Shown piece by piece: positions 1 to 9,269 of a DNA stretch of 64,000 nucleotides (the first letter of the stretch is position 1; the number at the start of each line of letters is the position of its first letter). The DNA is taken from NCBI RefSeq assembly GCF_003056405.1, contig NZ_PYVZ01000006.1, forward strand, positions 62,001 to 126,000. The letters run 5' to 3'. This stretch comes from Devosia indica. GTDB lineage: Bacteria > Pseudomonadota > Alphaproteobacteria > Rhizobiales > Devosiaceae. A program made the position numbers and the translations under genes. The notes under the pieces were generated by a model. It was not told where the DNA came from and ran no database searches. It was given only the letters and a program-made list of their open reading frames with translations.

Positions 1-1561
1 CGATCTGGTCGGCCGAGCAGACGCCGCCGTCATGCGGCACGAAACCGATATCGAGCCCACCCACACGGCTGGCCGCATTGTGCAGCAGGGCAAAGCCGTT
101 CCAGTCGCCTTCGACATTGGTGCCAGTGGCGAGCTTGGCGGCGAGTGCGATGGTGTCGCGGCCGGCCTGCTTGCCGAGATCGGCATGCGAAACAGCGCCT
201 TCGCCCACAATGATCAGGGGGCGCTTGGCGTTCTTGAGGGTTTCGGCAAAGGCACCCTTGCCAGCGGCAAGATCGGCCAGGGTTTCGAAGCCTGAACCGA
301 GATAATCGTAAGCGTATGTGAGATCAGCCTGCTCGCCGATGACGGCGATGGGCAGGTTGGTGGCGCGCCAGGTCTTGCGGATGCGCGCATTGATCAGCGA
401 CGCTTCCTTGCGCGGGTTGGCGCCGATGATGAGGATGGCGTCGGCCTGCTCGATCCCGGCAATGGTCGGGTTGAACAGATAGGCCGAGCGCGGCATGGAC
501 GGATCGATGCCCGACATGGCGGGGCGCACATCAGTCATGCCCGAACCGATCGAGGCGAGCAGGCCCTTGAGGGCATACATTTCCTCGACAGCGGCGAGAT
601 CACCGGCAATGGCGCCGACCTTGCTGCCGGCCTTCTTAACCTTGGTGGCAACCGCGGCGAGTGCCTCTTCCCAGGTGGCGGCCTGCAACTTGCCCGACTT
701 GCGCACATAGGGGCGGTCCAGGCGCTGGCTCTTCAAACCATCCCAGATGAAGCGGGTCTTGTCCGAGATCCACTCTTCGTTGATGGCCTCGTTGATCCGC
801 GGCAGAACGCGCATGACTTCGCGGCCACGGCTATCGACGCGGATGGCCGAACCGACAGCGTCCATCACGTCGATGGATTCGGTCTTGGTGAGCTCCCAGG
901 GGCGGGCGTTGAAGGCGTAGGGCTTGGACGTCAGCGCACCGACCGGGCAAAGGTCGATGACATTGCCCTGCAATTCGCTGGTCAGCGCACGCTCGAGATA
1001 AGGCGTGATTTCGGCGTCTTCGCCGCGACCCAAGAGGCCCAGTTCGGAAATGCCGGCGACTTCGGTGGTGAAGCGAACGCAGCGCGTGCAGTGAATGCAG
1101 CGGTTCATCACCGTTTTGATCAGCGGGCCCATATATTTGTCTTCGACGGCGCGCTTGTTTTCAGCGAAACGCGAGCCGGAAACGCCATAGGCCATGGCCT
1201 GATCCTGCAGATCGCACTCGCCGCCCTGATCGCAGATCGGGCAATCGAGCGGGTGGTTGATCAGCAGGAATTCCATCACGCCTTCGCGGGCCTTTTTGAC
1301 CATGGGCGTGTTGGTGAACATTTCGGGCGGTTCGCCGTTCGGGCCGGGACGCAGATCCTTGACCGACATGGCGCACGACGCCTGCGGCTTTGGCGGGCCA
1401 CCCTTCACCTCAACCAGACACATGCGGCAATTGCCGGCGACCGACAGGCGCTCATGGTAGCAAAAGCGCGGAATTTCAGCGCCGGCAGCCTCGGCAGCCT
1501 GCATCAGGGTGTAGTGATCGGGGACTTCGATGAGCTGCCCGTCGACTTTGAGATTTGCCAT
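1..1561 (-). CDS. nuoG: NADH-quinone oxidoreductase subunit G (partial, 3' end off the left edge)
   Basis: This is the large iron-sulfur subunit of complex I, in the peripheral arm, which carries electrons from the FMN/NuoF site toward NuoB. About 520 codons are visible, reading leftward from an ATG at 1561. The N-terminal ferredoxin domain shows CYHE, CRMC and a further Cys typical of a [2Fe-2S] site. It is followed by HPLDCPICDQGGECDLQD and CIHCTRCVRF, ligands for further clusters, and then a molybdopterin-oxidoreductase-like region that runs off the window. The gene starts 6 bases after the nuoF stop, so it is co-transcribed and probably translationally coupled. The rest of the protein and the membrane-arm genes nuoH-N presumably lie outside the window. 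Confidence 0.95.
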   Translation of the reverse strand, partial: MANLKVDGQLIEVPDHYTLMQAAEAAGAEIPRFCYHERLSVAGNCRMCLVEVKGGPPKPQASCAMSVKDLRPGPNGEPPEMFTNTPMVKKAREGVMEFLLINHPLDCPICDQGGECDLQDQAMAYGVSGSRFAENKRAVEDKYMGPLIKTVMNRCIHCTRCVRFTTEVAGISELGLLGRGEDAEITPYLERALTSELQGNVIDLCPVGALTSKPYAFNARPWELTKTESIDVMDAVGSAIRVDSRGREVMRVLPRINEAINEEWISDKTRFIWDGLKSQRLDRPYVRKSGKLQAATWEEALAAVATKVKKAGSKVGAIAGDLAAVEEMYALKGLLASIGSGMTDVRPAMSGIDPSMPRSAYLFNPTIAGIEQADAILIIGANPRKEASLINARIRKTWRATNLPIAVIGEQADLTYAYDYLGSGFETLADLAAGKGAFAETLKNAKRPLIIVGEGAVSHADLGKQAGRDTIALAAKLATGTNVEGDWNGFALLHNAASRVGGLDIGFVPHDGGVCSADQI

Positions 1562-1567
1562 GGTCTC

Positions 1568-2875
1568 TTACTCCGCCGCGATCGACGGAACGGCGCCGTC
1601 GCTGGTGGATGAATAGGTGTATTGCTCGATCCGCGCCTCAATGGTGGGGCGGAAGTTGCGGATCAGGCCCTGGATCGGCCAAGCTGCCGCGTCGCCAAGG
1701 GCACAGATGGTGTGGCCTTCGATCTGCTTGGTCACTTCGAACAGCATGTCGATTTCGCGCTTCTGGGCGCGGCCCTGAACCATGCGTTCCATGACGCGCA
1801 TCATCCAGCCGGTGCCTTCGCGGCACGGCGTGCACTGGCCGCAGCTCTCGTGCTTGAAAAAGGCCGAGATGCGCCAAATGGCTTTGATGATGTCGGTGGA
1901 CTTATCCATGATGATCATGCCGCCGGTGCCAAAAGACGACTTCTTTTCGCGCATGCCGTCGAAGTCCATGATGGCGTCCATCATGTCCTCGCCCTTGACG
2001 ACGGGGCACGAAGCGCCGCCGGGGATGACGGCGAGCAGATTGTCCCAGCCGCCGCGAATGCCGCCGCAATGCTTTTCGATGATGTCCTTGAAGCTTTCGC
2101 CCAGGGCTTCCTCGAAGGTGGCCGGCTTGTTCACATGGCCCGAGACCATGAAGAGCTTGGTGCCGACATTGTTCGGGCGGCCGATGGAGGAGAACCAGGC
2201 GCCCGAGCGGCGCAGGATTTCGGGCACAACGGCGATGGATTCGACATTGTTGACGGTGGTCGGATTGCCATAGACGCCCATGCCGGCCGGGAAAGGCGGC
2301 TTGAGGCGCGGCTGGCCCTTCTTGCCTTCCAGCGATTCCATCAGCGCGGTTTCTTCGCCGCAGATGTAGGCGCCGGCGCCGTGATGGACGATGATGTCCA
2401 GGTCCCAGCCGTGGATATTGTCCTTGCCGATCAGCTTGGCGTCATAGGCTTCCTGAACGGCCTCTTCCAGGCGCTGGCGTTCACGGACGAACTCGCCGCG
2501 CACATAGATGAAGGCCAGATGCGCATCCATGGCGCGGCAGGCCAGAAGGCAGCCTTCGATCAGGTGGTGCGGATCGTGGCGCAGGATTTCGCGGTCCTTG
2601 CAGGTGCCGGGCTCGGATTCGTCGGCGTTGACCAGCAGGTAATGCGGGCGTCCGTCGGACTGCTTGGGCATGAAGGACCATTTCAGGCCCGTCGGGAAGC
2701 CGGCGCCGCCACGGCCACGCAGGCCGGACGATTTGACTTCATTGGTGATCCAGTCGCGTCCGGAATCGATGAATTCCTTGGTTCCAACCCAAGAGCCGCG
2801 CTCGCGCGCGCCGTCCAGCCGCCAATCGTGGTGGCCATAGAGATTGGTGAAAATGCGATCCTTGTCAGCGAGCAT
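1568..2875 (-). CDS. nuoF: NADH-quinone oxidoreductase subunit F
   Basis: This 435-residue subunit binds NADH and FMN and starts electron transfer in complex I. Visible motifs in order are the glycine-rich nucleotide site [13 protein letters not shown] near residue 55, the FMN/NADH segment [18 protein letters not shown], and the [4Fe-4S] (N3) ligand motif [13 protein letters not shown] near residue 350. The length is normal for the family. It lies between a small membrane protein gene (2 bases upstream) and nuoG (6 bases downstream), in the same operon. Confidence 0.97.
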   Translation of the reverse strand: MLADKDRIFTNLYGHHDWRLDGARERGSWVGTKEFIDSGRDWITNEVKSSGLRGRGGAGFPTGLKWSFMPKQSDGRPHYLLVNADESEPGTCKDREILRHDPHHLIEGCLLACRAMDAHLAFIYVRGEFVRERQRLEEAVQEAYDAKLIGKDNIHGWDLDIIVHHGAGAYICGEETALMESLEGKKGQPRLKPPFPAGMGVYGNPTTVNNVESIAVVPEILRRSGAWFSSIGRPNNVGTKLFMVSGHVNKPATFEEALGESFKDIIEKHCGGIRGGWDNLLAVIPGGASCPVVKGEDMMDAIMDFDGMREKKSSFGTGGMIIMDKSTDIIKAIWRISAFFKHESCGQCTPCREGTGWMMRVMERMVQGRAQKREIDMLFEVTKQIEGHTICALGDAAAWPIQGLIRNFRPTIEARIEQYTYSSTSDGAVPSIAAE

Positions 2876-2877
2876 GA

Positions 2878-3081
2878 TCAGCTTTTCCGCTTCAGCAAAA
2901 AGACAAACCAGGCAGCGATACCGATCGCTGCCCCCACCGCCGCAGCCACGAAGCTGGGCAGTGCGATATTGAGAACCATTTCAAAACCGGTGACGATGAA
3001 CGTGCCCAGCACCGCATAGACCACGCCAACGGCGTAGTCCGCGATCGTCAAAGCCCGAAAATCGATGCCACCAATGGTCAT
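2878..3081 (-). CDS. Small two-helix membrane protein between nuoE and nuoF
   Basis: I do not recognise a named family for this 67-residue protein. Two hydrophobic segments, roughly residues 14-36 and 41-62, and a basic tail KRKS suggest a hairpin in the inner membrane with a cytoplasmic C-terminus. Its start directly abuts the nuoE stop and its stop is 2 bases before nuoF, so it is embedded in the operon and very probably translated. The base composition matches its neighbours. It is not one of the 14 canonical bacterial complex I subunits; a role as an accessory subunit or assembly helper is inferred only from position. Confidence 0.75.
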   Translation of the reverse strand: MTIGGIDFRALTIADYAVGVVYAVLGTFIVTGFEMVLNIALPSFVAAAVGAAIGIAAWFVFLLKRKS

Positions 3082-4398
3082 TTAGCGCGGGTCCTTCCCG
3101 AAGACCTTGCGATATTCCTCGGCGCCGCCCTTGGCCAGTGCCTTGGCCTGCTTGAGCCAGTCGTCCCGCTCGATACGACCCTTGAAGTTCAGGACCTCGT
3201 CGACACGGGTAATGTCGGCCTTCTTGAACTTTGCGACCTGGTCATAGCGCGTGATGCCCAGGGCATTGAGTTTGCGCTCGATCACCGGACCGACGCCCGA
3301 GATCAGCTTCAGATCATCAGCAGGGCCTTCGGGACGCTCGAACAAGGGCGTCAGTTCGCCCCCCTTCTCGGCGGTCGGGGTGACTTCCCTGGGATTGGCC
3401 GCAGGGGCCTTTGCCACGGGCTTTGACTTCTTGACCGAAGACGATGCGCCGCCCTCTGCGGGCTCAGCGGCCTTCTTCTTGCCTACCGCCTTGCCGTCGT
3501 CCACAGCTTCGGCGTGGGACTCGGCGCCGGTGGCACCTTCGCGCATGGCAGTGTTCGGCTTACCGGTGGCCTTGGCCGCGGAATCGGCCGATTTGCGTTC
3601 GGCTTCGGCCTTGGCCTGGCTGACCTTGGCTTTCTTCGGGGTGCCCTTGATGGCCGGCGCGTTCTCGGCGGCCACATCCTTGGGCTTTGCAGCAGTGTCG
3701 GGCTCAGTCTTGGCTGCCGGTGCAGCAGCGGGTGCCGCTTCTGCCTCGGGCGACGGTGGCGGCACGAACTTTTCGCGCTTGGCTGTCGGCTGCTCGAGCA
3801 ATGTGGTGCGACCGCCGATGGCAGCAGACGTCATGCGATCGATCTGTGGGCCGGGGGCAATCGTGTCACCCTTGCCAGCAGCGAAGGCATCCACGATCTC
3901 TTCCATGCGCTCGGGTGTCAGGTCTTCGTAAACGTCGTGGTAGATCATCACCATGGGGGCGTTCACGCAGGCGCCGAGGCACTCGACTTCTTCCCAGCTC
4001 ATGGTGCCATCTTCATTGAGATGATGCGGCTCGGGATGGATCTTGTTCTTGCAGACCTCGATCAGCCCCTCAGCCCCACGCAGCATGCAGGGCGTTGTGC
4101 CACAGACCTGAATATGGGCGTTCTTGCCCACGGGCTGGAGCTGGAACTGGGTGTAGAAGGTCGCCACTTCGAGCACGCGGATATAGGGCATATCCAGCAT
4201 CTCGGCGACCTTTTCGATGGTCGCACGGGTGACCCAGCCATCCTGATCCTGCGCACGCATGAGCAGCGGAATGACGGCGGATTGCTGACGACCGGCCGGG
4301 TAAAGCGCGATGCGCTTTTCGGCCCAGGCCTGATTTTCAGCATTGAACGCAAAGCTCGCCGGCTGCACCGACTCGTCTGCAAGGCGTCGCGTAGACAT
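3082..4398 (-). CDS. nuoE: NADH-quinone oxidoreductase subunit E with long C-terminal extension
   Basis: The first roughly 200 residues are a normal 24-kDa-type subunit: a thioredoxin-like fold with the [2Fe-2S] N1a ligands in [10 protein letters not shown] and CLGACVNAP. The protein is 438 residues long, against about 160-220 for most NuoE proteins. Residues of about 205-355 are a low-complexity Ala/Lys/Pro/Glu linker. Residues of about 360-438 form a compact domain containing [20 protein letters not shown], which resembles a helix-hairpin-helix module. The start overlaps the nuoD stop as TGATG. The core assignment is firm; the extension's role is unknown to me. Confidence 0.95.
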   Translation of the reverse strand: MSTRRLADESVQPASFAFNAENQAWAEKRIALYPAGRQQSAVIPLLMRAQDQDGWVTRATIEKVAEMLDMPYIRVLEVATFYTQFQLQPVGKNAHIQVCGTTPCMLRGAEGLIEVCKNKIHPEPHHLNEDGTMSWEEVECLGACVNAPMVMIYHDVYEDLTPERMEEIVDAFAAGKGDTIAPGPQIDRMTSAAIGGRTTLLEQPTAKREKFVPPPSPEAEAAPAAAPAAKTEPDTAAKPKDVAAENAPAIKGTPKKAKVSQAKAEAERKSADSAAKATGKPNTAMREGATGAESHAEAVDDGKAVGKKKAAEPAEGGASSSVKKSKPVAKAPAANPREVTPTAEKGGELTPLFERPEGPADDLKLISGVGPVIERKLNALGITRYDQVAKFKKADITRVDEVLNFKGRIERDDWLKQAKALAKGGAEEYRKVFGKDPR

Positions 4399-5588
4399 CA
4401 GCGATCCACCTCTCCGAACACAATATCAATTGACCCCAGGATCGCGGTCACGTCTGCCAGCATGTGTTTGCGGCAAAGGTAGTCCATGGCGCTGAGATGG
4501 GCAAAGCCCGGCGCACGGATGTGGCAGCGATAGGGCTTATTGGTGCCATCGGACACCAGATAGACGCCAAACTCACCCTTGGGGGCTTCGACGGCAGCGT
4601 AGATCTCGCCAGCCGGCACCTTGTAGCCTTCGGTGTAGAGCTTGAAGTGGTGGATGAGCGCCTCCATGGACTGCTTCATCTCACCGCGCTTGGGCGGAAC
4701 CACCTTGCCGTCCGTTGAGGCCACCGGGCCCTTACCGTCCGGTGCATTCAACTTCTTCACGCACTGGCGCATGATTTCGTTGGCCTGGCGCATCTCTTCC
4801 ATGCGGATCAGGTAGCGGTCATAGCAATCGCCATTGGAGCCAACAGGAATGTCGAACTCCATTTCGGCATAGGCGTCATAAGGCTGGCTCTTGCGCAGAT
4901 CCCAAGCCGCGCCGGACGCGCGCACCATGACCCCAGAGAACCCACGCCCCCAAGCCTCTTCGAGCGGCACGACGCCAATATCGACATTGCGCTGCTTGAA
5001 GATGCGATTGCCGGTGAGCAGCGTATCAATGTCCTTGAGGGCGGCCGGGAACTCGTCGCAGAACACGGCGATATCGTCGATCAGCGCCTGCGGGAGATCC
5101 TGGTGGACTCCGCCGGGGCGGAAATAGGCAGCATGCATACGAGCGCCAGATGCGCGCTCATAGAAGACCATGAGCTTTTCGCGCTGCTCAAAGCCCCACA
5201 GCGGCGGGGTAAGCGCGCCAATATCCATGGCCTGGGTGGTCACGTTCATCAAATGCGCCAGAAGGCGGCCAATTTCGGCATAAAGCACGCGGATGAGCTG
5301 GCCACGACGAGGCACCTCAAGCCCGAGCATGCGTTCGACAGCCAGGGCAAAGGCGTGCTCCTGATTCATCGGCGCCACATAGTCGAGGCGGTCGAAATAG
5401 GGAACGGCCTGCAGATAAGTCTTGTACTCGATCAGCTTTTCAGTGCCGCGATGCAGCAGCCCGACATGCGGGTCGACGCGCTCGACCAGCTCGCCATCGA
5501 GCTCAAGGATCATGCGCAGCACACCGTGTGCCGAAGGGTGCACGGGGCCAAAGTTCAGAGTGAAGTTGCGAACGTCGACTTCAGACAT
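4398..5588 (-). CDS. nuoD: NADH-quinone oxidoreductase subunit D
   Basis: This 396-residue, 49-kDa-type subunit forms the quinone-binding chamber with NuoB. The N-terminus [13 protein letters not shown] carries the conserved quinone-site histidine region, followed by [10 protein letters not shown] and the family signature [20 protein letters not shown]. The C-terminus ends in FGEVDR, as is usual. NuoD is separate from NuoC here, unlike the fused NuoCD of enterobacteria. The start overlaps the nuoC stop by one base. Confidence 0.97.
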   Translation of the reverse strand: MSEVDVRNFTLNFGPVHPSAHGVLRMILELDGELVERVDPHVGLLHRGTEKLIEYKTYLQAVPYFDRLDYVAPMNQEHAFALAVERMLGLEVPRRGQLIRVLYAEIGRLLAHLMNVTTQAMDIGALTPPLWGFEQREKLMVFYERASGARMHAAYFRPGGVHQDLPQALIDDIAVFCDEFPAALKDIDTLLTGNRIFKQRNVDIGVVPLEEAWGRGFSGVMVRASGAAWDLRKSQPYDAYAEMEFDIPVGSNGDCYDRYLIRMEEMRQANEIMRQCVKKLNAPDGKGPVASTDGKVVPPKRGEMKQSMEALIHHFKLYTEGYKVPAGEIYAAVEAPKGEFGVYLVSDGTNKPYRCHIRAPGFAHLSAMDYLCRKHMLADVTAILGSIDIVFGEVDR

Positions 5589-6217
5589 CAGTTCTTCGCC
5601 TTCTCGTCACCCGGCAGCACGTAATCCGTACCCTCCCAAGGCGACAAATAATCAAACGAGCGGAATTCCTGAGCCAGGGTTACTGGCTCATAGACCACGC
5701 GCTTGCGCTCTTCGTCGTAGCGCACCTCGACGAACCCGGTCAGCGGGAAATCCTTACGCAGGGGGTGACCGTCAAAGCCATAGTCCGTCAGGATCCGGCG
5801 CAGATCGGGGTGGCCGGAGAAAAGGACACCGTAGAGATCATAGACCTCACGCTCGAACCAGTTGGCGCCGGCAAAGACATCGCAGATGGAGGGAACGGGC
5901 GTCACATCATCGGCTTCCAGCTTGACCCGGATGCGATGATTCAAGTGCGGGCTCAGGAAGTGATAGACCACATCGAAGCGGAACTCGCGCGCAGGATAAT
6001 CCGCGCCGCAAACATCGACAAAGCTGATGAAACGGCATTTCGGATCATCGCGCAGGAATGTCGCCACATTGACGATAGAATCACGCGCAACAGTGACGGT
6101 CAGGTCACCATAAGCCACTTCAAAGCCCAGGACAGCATCACCCAGGGACGCCGCGACATGCTCGCCAAGCGTCACCAGCGGGTCGACAGCAATCGGCTCG
6201 ACAACAGTTTCGTCCAT
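5588..6217 (-). CDS. nuoC: NADH-quinone oxidoreductase subunit C
   Basis: This 209-residue, 30-kDa-type subunit of the complex I peripheral arm carries the signature [21 protein letters not shown], followed by [19 protein letters not shown]. It binds no cofactor itself and packs on NuoD. It lies 9 bases downstream of nuoB, with a one-base overlap with nuoD (TGATG), in the standard A-B-C-D order. Confidence 0.97.
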   Translation of the reverse strand: MDETVVEPIAVDPLVTLGEHVAASLGDAVLGFEVAYGDLTVTVARDSIVNVATFLRDDPKCRFISFVDVCGADYPAREFRFDVVYHFLSPHLNHRIRVKLEADDVTPVPSICDVFAGANWFEREVYDLYGVLFSGHPDLRRILTDYGFDGHPLRKDFPLTGFVEVRYDEERKRVVYEPVTLAQEFRSFDYLSPWEGTDYVLPGDEKAKN

Positions 6218-6226
6218 GCCCCTGCC

Positions 6227-6808
6227 CTATCGTTCGATCGTACCGTCGCGGCGAATCTTCTTCTGCAGAAGAAGAATGCCGTAGAGAAGCGCTTCCGCCG
6301 TCGGCGGGCAGCCCGGAACATAGACGTCGACGGGCAGCACCCGATCGCAACCGCGCACCACGGAATAAGAATAGTGGTAATAGCCGCCGCCATTGGCGCA
6401 ACTGCCCATGGAGATGACGTAGCGCGGCTCAGGCATCTGGTCATAGACCTTGCGCAGAGCGGGCGCCATCTTGTTGGTCAGCGTGCCGGCAACAATCAGA
6501 ACGTCGGACTGGCGCGGCGAGGCGCGCGGAGCCGTCCCGAAGCGCTCAATGTCGTAGCGCGGCATCGACATCTGCATCATTTCGACGGCGCAGCAGGCCA
6601 GGCCGGTCTGCATCCACATCAACGAGCCGGTACGGGCCCAGGTAATGAGTTGCGACACGGTGGTCACAAGAAAGCCCTTGTCGGCCAGCTCATTGTTGAC
6701 GCCAGCAAAGAACGGATCATCCGCGCCAACAGGCTTGCCGGTTGCCGGATCGATCGCGCCCGTGGGCTGCGGAGTAACCAGTGTCGAACTGGACGGGCTC
6801 AATCCCAT
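6227..6808 (-). CDS. nuoB: NADH-quinone oxidoreductase subunit B
   Basis: This 193-residue PSST-type subunit holds the terminal [4Fe-4S] cluster N2, which reduces quinone. The adjacent cysteines in [11 protein letters not shown] plus Cys in [10 protein letters not shown] and [14 protein letters not shown] supply the ligands. About 20 residues at the N-terminus (rich in Ser/Pro/Thr) precede the conserved fold. The start overlaps nuoA by 10 bases, which suggests coupled translation. Confidence 0.97.
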   Translation of the reverse strand: MGLSPSSSTLVTPQPTGAIDPATGKPVGADDPFFAGVNNELADKGFLVTTVSQLITWARTGSLMWMQTGLACCAVEMMQMSMPRYDIERFGTAPRASPRQSDVLIVAGTLTNKMAPALRKVYDQMPEPRYVISMGSCANGGGYYHYSYSVVRGCDRVLPVDVYVPGCPPTAEALLYGILLLQKKIRRDGTIER

Positions 6809-7164
6809 TCCAGAGCTCCCTTACGCCATTCATAGATAAAGCCGATGGTCAGCACGGCCAGAAAGATCATCATGGACCAGAAGCCGAACCAGCCTACATC
6901 CCGGAAAGCCACCGCCCATGGAAACAGGAAGGCGACTTCAAGATCGAAGATGATGAAGAGAATCGCCACGAGGTAGAACCGGACATCGACCTTCATGCGG
7001 GCGTCGCTGAAGGCATCGAAGCCGGCTTCAAAGGCTGAAACCTTCTCCGGATCAGGACGCTTCACCGCAACCAGGAAAGGCGCCACCAAAAGGGCGCCCC
7101 CAATGAGGGCGGACAAGGCGATGAAGATGACGATGGGCAGGTAATTGCTGAGCAATTCAGTCAT
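6799..7164 (-). CDS. nuoA: NADH-quinone oxidoreductase subunit A
   Basis: This 121-residue membrane subunit of complex I has three predicted transmembrane helices, at about residues 8-31, 63-85 and 90-112. The cytoplasmic loop between helices 1 and 2 carries the family signature [10 protein letters not shown] followed by [20 protein letters not shown]. It is the first gene of the nuo cluster, so the operon promoter should lie just upstream in the following intergenic stretch. Confidence 0.97.
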   Translation of the reverse strand: MTELLSNYLPIVIFIALSALIGGALLVAPFLVAVKRPDPEKVSAFEAGFDAFSDARMKVDVRFYLVAILFIIFDLEVAFLFPWAVAFRDVGWFGFWSMMIFLAVLTIGFIYEWRKGALEWD

Positions 7165-7490
7165 GCGGCAGCCTAAAGTTCAAACCGGCCAGAGGGGACC
7201 GAGAAGCGCGCGGGCCACAATGCGATTGGGGCAAACAGGCCGATGCGCCGGTGATGGGCAACGGCTTAGACCTTCCCCCCAAACGTTTCAAGGGAAAGAA
7301 AATATGAGAAAAACATTCATGTAACTTGGGGGCGTCTTTTCGCGTCTCCAGCCCCGGCTCGCGGCCCAAAAAGGCAATAGATTTGCTCCAGACGCGGGTT
7401 TGCTGGCATGCCCTGTTTCAGGGCCGCGTGCAGGACATCCAATTCTGAGTGAAATTGTGACGCAAGACGGAGGCCCGATTCAGATGGCCA
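7165..7490. other. Gene-free stretch upstream of nuoA
   Basis: I see no convincing gene in these roughly 325 bases. On the minus strand a weak promoter-like pair is present: TTGAAA at 7291-7286 and CTAAGC at 7269-7264, with a 16-base spacer, correctly oriented for nuoA. Short open frames here lack ribosome-binding sites and family resemblance. The region probably holds the nuo promoter and 5' leader. Confidence 0.4.
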
Positions 7491-7528
7491 GAAAGTCAAA
7501 ACGGCGGACCGATAGAATCGGTCCGCCG
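7491..7528 (-). terminator. Rho-independent terminator of the first beta-barrel gene
   Basis: There is a perfect 12-base-pair stem (7502-7513 with 7517-7528) with a 3-base AGA loop. It is followed on the minus strand by TTTTGACTTT, about 60 bases past the stop codon of the beta-barrel gene at 7586. Confidence 0.85.
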
Positions 7529-7585
7529 CGATGGGTTGCAAGATTGAGAGCTTCGGGGCGATAGCCGTCCCGAAACGCTGCAAAC

Positions 7586-8176
7586 TTAGAAGTGGTAGAA
7601 GACGCCGACGGTGGCCTTGGCCGACTCGAAGAACGTGTCGCCGGCTTCAGTGGCGAAGTCGCCCTGGCCAACAACTTCACCGCGAACGGTGATGACGTCG
7701 TTGACGGCGAATTCAACGCCACCACCGAGCTGGTACACACCAACCGAGCCAGCGGTGGTGTTGTTGAAGCCAACGCCGCCCAGGGCATAGATCAGGGCGT
7801 TGTCGGTGACGATGGCACCGGCGCGGAGGTTCGCGAAGAACTCACCCGAGTTGGTGACAGCAGCAGTGGTGTTCCACATGTAGTCAGCGGTGACTTCAAC
7901 GCCGAGCAGAACCGGGTCCATCGGGATGAAGTTCACACCAACGGCAGCACCGACGACACCGTAGGTGGTGTTGTTGGTGACGTTGGCATAGTTACCAGCG
8001 TTGGCGCCGACGAACTGACCGCCGAGACGGGCACCGACGTAGAGGCCTTCCCAGTCGAAACCGGCCGGAGCATAGATCGGCTCCGGAGTGGTCGGGATGA
8101 TGAGGTCAGCGGCCTGAGCGCCACCAACCATGAGAGCCGCGGCAGAAACGCCAATGGCCAAAGAACGTACAAACAT
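7586..8176 (-). CDS. Outer-membrane beta-barrel protein (Omp25/31-like)
   Basis: This is a 196-residue exported protein. The start chosen is the ATG at 8176, with GGGAG about 7 bases upstream; an ATG 15 bases further upstream is also in frame. The signal peptide is about residues 1-22, ending in GGAQA before ADLIIPT. After a Pro-rich linker, FDWEGLYVGARLGGQF begins the barrel, and the protein ends with the aromatic terminus VGVFYHF expected for outer-membrane insertion. This is the small barrel type common in Rhizobiales (Omp25/Omp31, heme-binding or structural). A paralogue follows upstream at 8492-9043. No specific ligand can be assigned. Confidence 0.85.
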   Translation of the reverse strand: MFVRSLAIGVSAAALMVGGAQAADLIIPTTPEPIYAPAGFDWEGLYVGARLGGQFVGANAGNYANVTNNTTYGVVGAAVGVNFIPMDPVLLGVEVTADYMWNTTAAVTNSGEFFANLRAGAIVTDNALIYALGGVGFNNTTAGSVGVYQLGGGVEFAVNDVITVRGEVVGQGDFATEAGDTFFESAKATVGVFYHF

Positions 8177-8431
8177 GTCTTGCACTCCCATAGAGTTAAC
8201 CGTAGTCGACCGATAGATGCCTGACGGGCGCGTGGCTGACAAGAGCGCGCGCCACCAAATTTGGCAGCGCGGATAAGATTTGATGACCATTTCCGGGCAG
8301 GTGTTGCACGAACACACCGGAATTGGTTCAATTTGATACAATTGCCATGTTCTGCCCCCTGCCCGCGCAAATGGCGCTGACAATTGTGACAGCCAAAACC
8401 TCACTTGCCATCTAGCTGACACAATTTCGCC

Positions 8432-8472
8432 AAAAACACAATCGGCCCCGAATGCCTGCACCCGGGGCCGAT
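8432..8472 (-). terminator. Rho-independent terminator of the second beta-barrel gene
   Basis: There is a 10-base-pair GC-rich stem (8441-8450 with 8463-8472). On the minus strand it is followed by ATTGTGTTTTTGG, about 20 bases after the stop codon at 8492. Confidence 0.75.
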
Positions 8473-8491
8473 CGCATCAATTTGGAGCTGC

Positions 8492-9043
8492 CTAGAAGTG
8501 GTAGCTGGCACCCAAAGTGAACTGATTCTTGTCATTACCGCCCTGGAGCGGGAAGCCATGCAGATATTGGGCGCGCACGGACACGTCTTCAGTCACTGCC
8601 AGTTCGACGCCGCCACCGAGAAGGGCGTCTTCCTCATCGGGGGGCCCCATATCGATGCCGTATCCGCCGGCGGCATAGACAACCACGTTATCGGAGACCA
8701 CCAGGCCGGCCCGACCAAGGATCTGACCGTAGGACGTTTCGCCCACTGTTCCGTTCTCCAGCAGGCCGCTGACCGCCACTTCGGCTCCCAGCAGATAGAA
8801 GTCGAACTGGGCATTCACGCCGGCCTGAACGCCCAGGCCATATTGGGTGCCACTGGTCGAACCGTTCTGCGCAGTGCCATGCACGCCGGCATAAAAGCCG
8901 GTCCAGTCGAAGCCTGCGGCGTCAACCATGGGCAATTCGGCCTGGGTCGATGTGGGCACGGTGATAAGGTCGGCCGCCATGGCAGCGCCGGCCGGAAGGG
9001 TGGTGGCAAAGGCCGCCAGGGCGAAGGTTGCTGCAACACGCAT
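8492..9043 (-). CDS. Outer-membrane beta-barrel protein, paralogue of the neighbour
   Basis: This is a 183-residue exported protein. The start is set at the ATG at 9043 because AAGG lies 8 bases upstream; the ATG at 9052 would leave no spacer. The signal peptide is about residues 1-23, ending at AAMAADLI. FDWTGFYAGVHGT opens the barrel and TLGASYHF is the C-terminal outer-membrane signal. It shares this architecture and the D-W-x-G-x-Y-x-G motif with the 7586-8176 product. The two genes have separate terminators and 5' regions, so they are probably expressed independently. Confidence 0.82.
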   Translation of the reverse strand: MRVAATFALAAFATTLPAGAAMAADLITVPTSTQAELPMVDAAGFDWTGFYAGVHGTAQNGSTSGTQYGLGVQAGVNAQFDFYLLGAEVAVSGLLENGTVGETSYGQILGRAGLVVSDNVVVYAAGGYGIDMGPPDEEDALLGGGVELAVTEDVSVRAQYLHGFPLQGGNDKNQFTLGASYHF

Positions 9044-9269
9044 TGCTGTCATCCTTGTACTGTACCATCTGATGGAGCCGAAACGCCCCCTGCATGCGGG
9101 AGTTCCGGGATGGTTTTCCTTTGCGGCGACCACCGTCTCGGCCGTCCATACAGCCCTGGACGGGGTCACCATAAGACCGGTTTTGCAGGCCTTTGAGGGC
9201 CAAACGCTGACGATCAGAAGGCCAGAACAGGGCAACTATCCAATGTGGCCACAAGGCCACACTCGGCCA

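Noticed and set aside
1622..3019. Long open frame on the plus strand opposite nuoF
   Set aside because: It lies fully antisense to nuoF, has no family resemblance or start signals, and is explained by the high-GC codon pattern of the real gene.
9244..9261. TGTGGCC/GGCCACA hairpin after msrA
   Set aside because: Without a T-tract on the minus strand it is not a convincing terminator; it may be chance.
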